Shown one piece after another: positions 7,677 through 12,331 of a stretch of DNA of 12,331 bases (position 1 is the stretch's first letter; the number at the start of each line of letters is the position of its first letter). The notes under the pieces are model-generated. The model was not told the DNA's origin and did not search any database. It was given only the letters and a program-made list of their open reading frames with translations. This DNA comes from Bacteroidota bacterium (GTDB lineage Bacteria > Bacteroidota > Rhodothermia > Balneolales > HLUCCA01), in NCBI GenBank assembly GCA_003448835.1, contig DLXM01000074.1, forward strand, positions 20,663 to 32,993, written 5' to 3'. The translations under genes were made by a program, and so were the position numbers.

Positions 7677-9224
7677 ATGCAATATCAAATTCTCTGGGCT
7701 GACGACGAAATCGATCAACTTCGTCCACATATTATTTTTCTGGAAAACAAAGGCTATAAAGTTACACCTGTCACGAATGGTGAGGATGCAATTACGCTCA
7801 TACGCGATAACAACTTTGACCTGGTTTTTTTGGATGAACAAATGCCCGGGATGGATGGAATTACGACACTTGGTAAGATTAAAGATATTAAGCCCGTGCT
7901 TCCGGTGGTTATGATAACCAAAAGTGAAGAAGAGCATATCATGGAGGATGCCATTGGCTCGAAGATTTCTGATTATTTGATTAAACCGGTTAATCCAAAT
8001 CAGATTTTAATGACGATTAAGAGAATTTTGGATAGATCCCGCATTCAAAATGAAAAAAATGCACAACAATATTTAAAGAACTTTACTCAAATCTCAGACT
8101 CTATCAATTCAAAAAGTAGTTGGCAGGAGTGGATTAAGGTTTATAAGCAGTTGACTCAATGGGACCTGGAATTAGAGTCGGGTGATGAAGCCTTACGTCA
8201 GGTATTGTATGATCAGATTTTACAGGCAAATAAAGAGTTTGGTAAGTTCATTCGGACAGAATATTCTTATTGGCTGAAAGACGGGGAAACCGATCGTCCG
8301 TTGTTATCACCAGATATTATAAAAGAATATGTTTTCCCGCGTTTAAATGATGATAAGCCTGTTTTTTTTATACTAATTGATTGTATGAGGTATGATCAAT
8401 GGTTGGTTTTTGAAAATATGTTGTCTGATTATTATAACATTGAAACCGACTTTTATTACTCAATTCTACCAACGGCAACACCTTATTCGCGGAATGCAAT
8501 TTTTGCCGGGCTTTATCCATCAGAAATTGAAAGAAATTATCCCAATCTTTGGACACTTCAAGACGATAATGAAACATCTTTGAATCGTTTTGAGCAGGAA
8601 TTACTTGAAGAGCAATTTTTTAGAAAAAGATTGAATATCAAACCGAAATACGAAAAAGTATTGCACGCGGATGATAATAAACGGGTATCAGAACGGATTA
8701 AAAATTATCTACAACAACCATTCAGTGCTTTTGTTTTCAATTTTGTAGATACGTTAGTTCACTCCCGTTCGGATTCCGATGTGTTGAAAGAAATTTCACC
8801 CGATGTTTCTGCATTTCGTGCACTCACGAAGGCCTGGTTCTCACATTCTGCATTGTTGAATATCTTTAAAACTTTGTCGAAAGAAGATTGCACTATCATT
8901 GTAACGACTGATCACGGCTCGGTTCGAGCTTTAAGAGATACAAAAGTAATAGGTGATCGCGATACGAGTACCGGACTCCGATACAAGTATGGTAAACACC
9001 TAAAAGCGAATTCTGATGATGCAATTTTTGTGAAAAATCCTGCTGATTACAAGTTGCCAAGAAGTGTTATGGCTATGAATTATGTATTGGCAACTGAGGA
9101 TTACTTCTTCGTGTATCCGACGAATTACAATCGTTTTCAGAATAAATACAAAGATACTTTTCAGCATGGTGGTGCCTCAATGGAGGAAATGATTTTGCCT
9201 GTGGCCGTACTAAATCCAAAGTAA
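7677..9224 (+). CDS. porX: T9SS response regulator PorX (receiver plus PglZ/alkaline-phosphatase-fold domain)
   Basis: PorX is the response regulator that, with the histidine kinase PorY, controls type IX secretion. The 515-residue product has the family's full architecture and length. The receiver domain (about 3-120) has acidic pocket D10-E11, phosphoacceptor D53 in [12 protein letters not shown]81 and K103. A helical linker (about 125-215) is followed by a PglZ domain of the alkaline-phosphatase superfamily (about 225-512). Likely metal and catalytic residues are intact: D235 in [10 protein letters not shown]266/T268 in PTATPYSRN (T268 best fits the nucleophile by analogy with NPP enzymes), D359 and H362 in FVDTLVHS, D412-H413 in VTTDHGS, and H497 in FQHGG. 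Known PorX proteins bind zinc in this domain and hydrolyse cyclic oligonucleotides. No PorY or sigma factor gene lies in the window, but a T9SS cargo protein does. Confidence 0.95.
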   Translation: MQYQILWADDEIDQLRPHIIFLENKGYKVTPVTNGEDAITLIRDNNFDLVFLDEQMPGMDGITTLGKIKDIKPVLPVVMITKSEEEHIMEDAIGSKISDYLIKPVNPNQILMTIKRILDRSRIQNEKNAQQYLKNFTQISDSINSKSSWQEWIKVYKQLTQWDLELESGDEALRQVLYDQILQANKEFGKFIRTEYSYWLKDGETDRPLLSPDIIKEYVFPRLNDDKPVFFILIDCMRYDQWLVFENMLSDYYNIETDFYYSILPTATPYSRNAIFAGLYPSEIERNYPNLWTLQDDNETSLNRFEQELLEEQFFRKRLNIKPKYEKVLHADDNKRVSERIKNYLQQPFSAFVFNFVDTLVHSRSDSDVLKEISPDVSAFRALTKAWFSHSALLNIFKTLSKEDCTIIVTTDHGSVRALRDTKVIGDRDTSTGLRYKYGKHLKANSDDAIFVKNPADYKLPRSVMAMNYVLATEDYFFVYPTNYNRFQNKYKDTFQHGGASMEEMILPVAVLNPK

Positions 9225-9243
9225 AACACGTTCAACGCTGTTT
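9224..9243 (+). repeat. Imperfect inverted repeat overlapping the porX stop
   Basis: AAACACGTT (9224-9232) can pair with AACGCTGTTT (9234-9243), with one bulged base. It begins on the last base of the porX stop codon. There is no following T-run, so an intrinsic terminator is not supported; it may be a weak 3' hairpin between porX and tsaE or chance. Confidence 0.25.
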
Positions 9244-9287
9244 AATTGCTCTAAAGATTCTATGTTCAAAAAAGGGTATTTTTAAAC

Positions 9288-9728
9288 ATGAAATTGAACC
9301 AAGATTTTATACGCAAAACAAATTCTCCGGAAGAAACGCTGCTTTTTGGTGAAGAGATTGCTAAAGAGCTTGAATCAGGCGATGTACTTTGTCTGCATGG
9401 TGATCTTGGCGCCGGAAAAACTCACTTTGTTAAAGGAATAGCACGTGGACTCGGAGTAAATGAAACTCATGTCAATTCACCAACATTTACGTTGATCAAT
9501 GAGTATCGGGGTTCATTTCCAATCTATCATTTTGATGCGTACCGAATAAATAACGATCAAGAAGTTGTAGAGCTTGGCGTAGATGAATATTTTTATGGCG
9601 ATGGAATTTGCCTCATTGAGTGGCCGGAAAAGATGAAAAACTTTTTACCGGAAAATTCAGTTCATATAACTATTCAAAAAGACAACGAATCATCCAGAAT
9701 ATTTAAATTTGAGCACAACGGTGCTTAA
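9288..9728 (+). CDS. tsaE: tRNA threonylcarbamoyladenosine biosynthesis ATPase TsaE
   Basis: TsaE is the small ATPase that works with TsaB and TsaD to add threonylcarbamoyl to A37 of ANN-decoding tRNAs. The 146-residue product has normal family length and motifs: Walker A GDLGAGKT (38-45), the switch-like SPTFTLINEY (64-73), HFDAYR (81-86), and CLIEWPEKM (108-116) with the conserved E111-W112. A weak AAAGGG at 9271-9276 precedes the ATG. It lies 63 nt after porX and 5 nt before a small unknown gene. TsaE beside PorX, as I recall, also occurs in other Bacteroidota and may be a conserved neighbourhood rather than a functional link. Confidence 0.96.
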   Translation: MKLNQDFIRKTNSPEETLLFGEEIAKELESGDVLCLHGDLGAGKTHFVKGIARGLGVNETHVNSPTFTLINEYRGSFPIYHFDAYRINNDQEVVELGVDEYFYGDGICLIEWPEKMKNFLPENSVHITIQKDNESSRIFKFEHNGA

Positions 9729-9733
9729 AACTG

Positions 9734-10012
9734 ATGTACAACAAGAAACTTTTATATAAAATTGATCGCTTACCAGTGATCATGCCCTATCATTTTAGAG
9801 CTTCTAACGAGCTCCATAAAGGTGATCTGGTTTATTACGGCCCAAGCCCCGAATTTTATGGGATTGGCGAAATCACCAATATCGTTGATAATCTTTGTGT
9901 AGTTGATTTTCATGGAACCGGTGAACTTGGATTACATAAAGATGCTTTGGAAAAAAAATACCTTATCCCTATTCACAAATTAAATTTATCTCATTTACTC
10001 AAAGAGAGATAG
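9734..10012 (+). CDS. Small conserved-looking protein, unknown function (SH3-like barrel?)
   Basis: The 92-residue product has no signal peptide or membrane segment. The basic N-terminus (MYNKKLLYKIDRL) is followed by a segment from about residue 30 (HKGDLVYYGPSPEFYGIGEI, then a VVDFHGTGELGLHKD stretch) that reads as alternating short beta strands. The pattern GD-x-V-x-(about 8)-G-x-G-x-I, then VDF-x-G, resembles SH3/KOW-like barrels such as the small C-terminal domains of UvrD/PcrA-type proteins, but this is only a pattern resemblance. The start is 5 nt after the tsaE stop, so it is probably translated from the same message. An internal ATG at 9782 is a possible alternative start. The last 14 nt overlap the convergent symporter gene. 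Confidence 0.75.
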   Translation: MYNKKLLYKIDRLPVIMPYHFRASNELHKGDLVYYGPSPEFYGIGEITNIVDNLCVVDFHGTGELGLHKDALEKKYLIPIHKLNLSHLLKER

Positions 10013-11402
10013 AGCGATTTTTGATTTTGCTTAGTGCAAAAATTGAAATAGATGCGATTAATCCAGGATAAAAAGGTTCAATCCCCAGAAATGGACCCGC
10101 ATCAGTTGTTGTGAAGATTACGGCTGCAATGAACCATCCGAAACTCACGATTACCGGAACCGATAATTGAGCTTCGATAAATTTGTTGTTAACCGTAAAC
10201 TTTGGGAAGTAAATTCCTAGAACAGGAATGAGCAATCCGGGAATCAATATCGACCCAATCACAAACCATAATTCAATTACACTTGGCACTAACCATACCA
10301 ATACAACCCCAAGTATTGCAGAAATAAATATCCCCCATTTTGTGAGTGTGATCACATTCGTATTGGGTAATCGATTTCTGAGCAAATCGCGCCCCAAAGT
10401 TTGTCCGGACAAAAACAGGTAACTATCCAATGTGGACATAATTGTTGCTAAAATTGTAAGATAAAAGAGCCCTTTTAAACCAATTGGTAACAATCTGGAT
10501 GCCATTTCAGGGTAAATCAATGCTGCTCTATCCAATTCCGGTATTTGAACGATGCCATATAACGCAGTAATCAATGTGAGTGAATCAAACACAAACCAGA
10601 GGCCCACGGAAACCAGAATACCTTTTTTTGCTGTTTGGGGATTTTTTGCTGCTGCCGATCGCTGATGAAAAGATGGGTCTACAAAAGTCCACATCGCTAT
10701 AAAAAACCACACAAATAACCACGTTAATGGTTGTCCTCCGGTTGGATCTTTATATGCATCGGGAAGTTCGGACCACATTTGTATTGGATCCCCCCATGTG
10801 TACCAGGCGAATCCAAATAGCATGAGGAATCCAATGTACATGAGAATCACTTGCAACACATCCGTTCGGACTACTGCCGAAAACCCACCAAAACCTACAT
10901 ATATCGCAGAAAAAAGTGCCACGAATATGGTGATTATTAAAAATACACTTGTCCCAAGTAACATTTGGGCAAGTAATGCGACCATTAAGATATATGGTGC
11001 CGGATTAATCAATAAAAAAATCAAAACGGAAGAAACATCGCCGGCTTTCTTCCCATAAGTGTTCTGAATTGCTTCCGGAATCGACACTGCCGGATTTTCA
11101 CGAATTTTTTTTGCAAGAAAAAAAGCAAACAGCAAGGCAAACACATAATATGGGAGTCCCATTGCGAACCATTGTGATATCCCATATAACCAGGTGAATT
11201 CACCAACTCCTAAAATTCCACCATACCATGTGGAGACGAGGGTTGCGACAAATGCAGGCAAGGTGAGTTTTCTACCAGATAATAAATAATGCTCCTCGCC
11301 GGAATCTGATTTTTTCCTCCATAGACTTAAAAAAATCAGGGCTACCAGATACCCTAAGATCAAGACTAAATCAATCCAGTGGAAATCAGTCATTGTTTGC
11401 AT
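9999..11402 (-). CDS. Sodium:solute symporter (SSS family), possible thiamine-precursor transporter
   Basis: The 467-residue product is a multi-spanning membrane protein with about 12-13 hydrophobic segments, normal for the SSS (SLC5-like) family. Family features include an N-terminal outward segment with an SGRKLTLPAFV stretch (42-52), GGFSAVVRTDVLQ (172-184), and MSTLDSYLFLSGQTLGRDLL (322-341), which contains the S/T pair (S323-T324) expected at the Na2 sodium site. Substrate cannot be read from the sequence. The ATG shares its first base with the stop codon of the upstream thiamine pyrophosphokinase gene (TAATG), implying translational coupling. SSS proteins called ThiV have been predicted as thiamine-precursor (HMP) transporters in other bacteria and archaea, so a similar role is a reasonable inference. 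A second ATG lies at 11393. Confidence 0.92.
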   Translation of the reverse strand: MQTMTDFHWIDLVLILGYLVALIFLSLWRKKSDSGEEHYLLSGRKLTLPAFVATLVSTWYGGILGVGEFTWLYGISQWFAMGLPYYVFALLFAFFLAKKIRENPAVSIPEAIQNTYGKKAGDVSSVLIFLLINPAPYILMVALLAQMLLGTSVFLIITIFVALFSAIYVGFGGFSAVVRTDVLQVILMYIGFLMLFGFAWYTWGDPIQMWSELPDAYKDPTGGQPLTWLFVWFFIAMWTFVDPSFHQRSAAAKNPQTAKKGILVSVGLWFVFDSLTLITALYGIVQIPELDRAALIYPEMASRLLPIGLKGLFYLTILATIMSTLDSYLFLSGQTLGRDLLRNRLPNTNVITLTKWGIFISAILGVVLVWLVPSVIELWFVIGSILIPGLLIPVLGIYFPKFTVNNKFIEAQLSVPVIVSFGWFIAAVIFTTTDAGPFLGIEPFYPGLIASISIFALSKIKNRSISL

Positions 11403-12022
11403 TACAGGTTTTCGTAAACCATCAATAACAAAATGCCATTTTGATGGGATATAGTTATCTCATCATGTGTGGCACGATTTGAAGAGCCGTCACGAACGCC
11501 ATTTTCAAGAGGCTCAGAATTTAGCGGGTATTCGAGTCCGGTTGTTTTAATACCATCCACCCGACCCGAAACGGGGAATAATGAAATCAGAGTATTTGGT
11601 TTGGTTTTTAAAGAGTATGAACGTGGCAGGATTTTCATCCAGCCGTGAGAGTCTTTAAATACGATATCTTTAAATTTTGAGGTAAGTTGCGCCATTACGG
11701 AGATATTTTTTAACGTCTGATCTAGTCTGGACCCTGTTGCACCAAGTACTGTAACATATCTTCCACCTGCTTTAAATGAATAATTCAGGGCTTTTTCTAG
11801 ATCATTTGTCTCTTGATCCGGATCGACAATGATGTTTAAATGGAGTCCGGCTTTTCTATGAAAACTATCCATATCACCAATAACTACATCCGGCTTAATT
11901 TCGTAATCCAGGCAAGTTAATGCACCACCATCCGCAGCGATAAGGATATCGGCTTTATTTAATTCAGAAAGGAAAAGACTTTTTGCCGGTCTTTCACCAT
12001 TTGCAATGATCAAAACTCTCAT
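11402..12022 (-). CDS. thiN: Thiamine pyrophosphokinase
   Basis: The enzyme transfers pyrophosphate from ATP to thiamine, giving thiamine diphosphate. The 206-residue product has the usual motifs in order: IAADGGA (28-34), KPDVVIGDMDS (43-53), DQETNDLEKAL (69-79), GATGSRLDQTLKN (94-106), the C-terminal beta domain with SLFPVSG, TTGLEYPL (160-167) and GSSNRA (179-184). Length is typical. It is cytoplasmic. It overlaps the following symporter gene by one base, suggesting the pair imports and activates thiamine or its precursors. No TPP riboswitch motifs are visible upstream, although the leader contains inverted repeats. Confidence 0.94.
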   Translation of the reverse strand: MRVLIIANGERPAKSLFLSELNKADILIAADGGALTCLDYEIKPDVVIGDMDSFHRKAGLHLNIIVDPDQETNDLEKALNYSFKAGGRYVTVLGATGSRLDQTLKNISVMAQLTSKFKDIVFKDSHGWMKILPRSYSLKTKPNTLISLFPVSGRVDGIKTTGLEYPLNSEPLENGVRDGSSNRATHDEITISHQNGILLLMVYENL

Positions 12023-12052
12023 GAAGTGAAAACCAGATTGATTAATTGAACT

Positions 12053-12132
12053 AATATTTTTGCATACAACCGATTTGAATCAAATATCGGTTTCGATTCA
12101 CTCATAAACAAGTTGGCATGTATGCTTATATT
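12053..12132. repeat. Nested inverted repeats in the divergent thiN / nrnA gap
   Basis: An inner hairpin pairs AACCGAT (12068-12074) with ATCGGTT (12086-12092), extended by TTG/CAA with a two-base bulge. An outer perfect pair is GCATACA (12062-12068) with TGTATGC (12119-12125), and beyond it AATAT (12053-12057) with ATATT (12128-12132). A further pair, TGAATC (12076-12081) and GATTCA (12095-12100), competes with the inner hairpin. The arrangement could be an operator, a structured leader for thiN, or a leader for the divergent gene. Confidence 0.45.
12081..12111 (-). promoter_or_regulatory. Candidate Bacteroidota-type promoter for thiN
   Basis: Reading the minus strand, TTG (12111-12109) is followed after 20 nt by GATATTTG (12088-12081), which fits the -33 TTG / -7 TAnnTTTG pattern except at the first base of the -7 box. 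Transcription would begin near 12074, giving a leader of about 50 nt. The boxes overlap the inverted repeats, which fits an operator role. Weak evidence. Confidence 0.3.
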
Positions 12133-12148
12133 AACAACAAAAAATAAG

Positions 12149-12331
12149 ATGATAACTGATAGAATTACAGACTTAATTGCTGAGCTGAAATCCTTTAAGG
12201 GCAAAAGAATTGGGGTAATCTCTCATGTGCGTCCGGATGCCGATTGTATTGGGGCACAAGTAGCTTTATGCCGTTGGTTCACAAAACATGGAATTGATGC
12301 CAAGGCATTTAACGATGATGAGTTGAGTCCA
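12149..12331 (+). CDS. nrnA: DHH-family phosphoesterase, NrnA type, N-terminal part (cut by window edge)
   Basis: Sixty-one codons are visible from an ATG at 12149 to the edge. The start MITDRITDLIAELKSFKG leads into RIGVISHVRPDADCIGAQVAL, the first motif of DHH phosphoesterases (H-x-x-PD-x-D-x-x-G), in which the His and Asp residues bind manganese. NrnA-type enzymes degrade short oligoribonucleotides and dephosphorylate 3'-phosphoadenosine 5'-phosphate in the cytoplasm. The DHH motif itself and the C-terminal DHHA1 domain lie outside the window, so the subfamily is inferred from the N-terminal pattern. An in-frame ATG at 12122 would add nine residues but lies inside the inverted-repeat arm; the later start fits family N-termini better. 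Confidence 0.85.
   Translation, partial: MITDRITDLIAELKSFKGKRIGVISHVRPDADCIGAQVALCRWFTKHGIDAKAFNDDELSP

Noticed and set aside
7587..7954. Minus-strand open frames over the start of porX
   Set aside because: They are antisense to the receiver domain, whose motifs are unambiguous. No homology-like pattern or signal peptide is visible.
9225..9287. Intrinsic terminator after porX
   Set aside because: The short hairpin at 9224-9243 has a tiny loop and no T-run after it, so it does not meet the usual terminator pattern.
12023..12148. TPP riboswitch upstream of thiN
   Set aside because: The minus-strand leader has an AACCGATATTTGATT stretch loosely like the riboswitch AACCTGATCTGG block, but CUGAGA and the GCGxAGGGA block are missing, so the resemblance looks coincidental.
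12019..12204. Hydrophobic 61-residue open frame on the minus strand ending in an ATGA overlap with thiN
   Set aside because: It is antisense to the start of the DHH phosphoesterase, whose conserved motif is convincing, and it runs through the divergent promoter gap. The ATGA overlap is suggestive, but the frame has no recognisable family and is probably chance.
1..12331. Mobile elements, CRISPR arrays, tRNA or rRNA genes, defence systems
   Set aside because: No transposase, integrase, regularly spaced repeats, cloverleaf-like sequence or recognisable defence gene was seen. The PglZ domain belongs to PorX with a receiver domain, not to a phage-defence PglZ/BREX operon.

Overview
The window looks like chromosomal DNA of a Bacteroidota-type bacterium, most likely a Balneolaceae or Rhodothermota relative. 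Three things point there. The first is a PorX response regulator, which is found with type IX secretion systems (T9SS). The second is a secreted protein ending in a T9SS type A sorting domain with the PNPFNPTTTI signature. The third is that most starts lack Shine-Dalgarno sequences and the composition is AT-leaning. Genus-level placement is inference. I see no tRNA, rRNA, CRISPR array, transposase or phage gene.

Region 1 (1-3377, minus strand) holds two tandem paralogous secreted putative zinc metalloproteases. The upstream one is complete, with a signal peptide, HELKH motif, dockerin-like segment, cohesin-like domain and T9SS sorting tail. The downstream one is cut by the window edge inside its HExxH motif. 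Region 2 (3472-5438, plus strand) is a two-gene RNA-modification cluster: trhO (tRNA U34 hydroxylation) and an RluA-family pseudouridine synthase. Region 3 (5426-6831, minus strand) is an alpha/beta hydrolase followed by a small lipoprotein, ending tail-to-tail on the synthase gene with overlapping 3' ends.

Region 4 (6951-10012, plus strand) starts behind a near-consensus TTGACA-N17-TATAAC promoter. It carries a membrane-anchored ComEA-like helix-hairpin-helix protein, porX, tsaE and a 92-residue unknown protein. Region 5 (9999-12022, minus strand) is a coupled pair, thiamine pyrophosphokinase followed by a sodium:solute symporter, suggesting uptake of thiamine or a precursor. It again ends tail-to-tail with an overlap. 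Region 6 (12149 to the edge, plus strand) is the start of a DHH-family phosphoesterase (NrnA type). The 126-nt divergent gap between regions 5 and 6 contains nested inverted repeats.

Most genes are housekeeping. The least explained parts are the tandem T9SS-exported metalloprotease pair, the symporter-TPK pair with no recognisable TPP riboswitch but a structured leader, and the small protein after tsaE. I found no clear sign of an entirely new multi-gene system.
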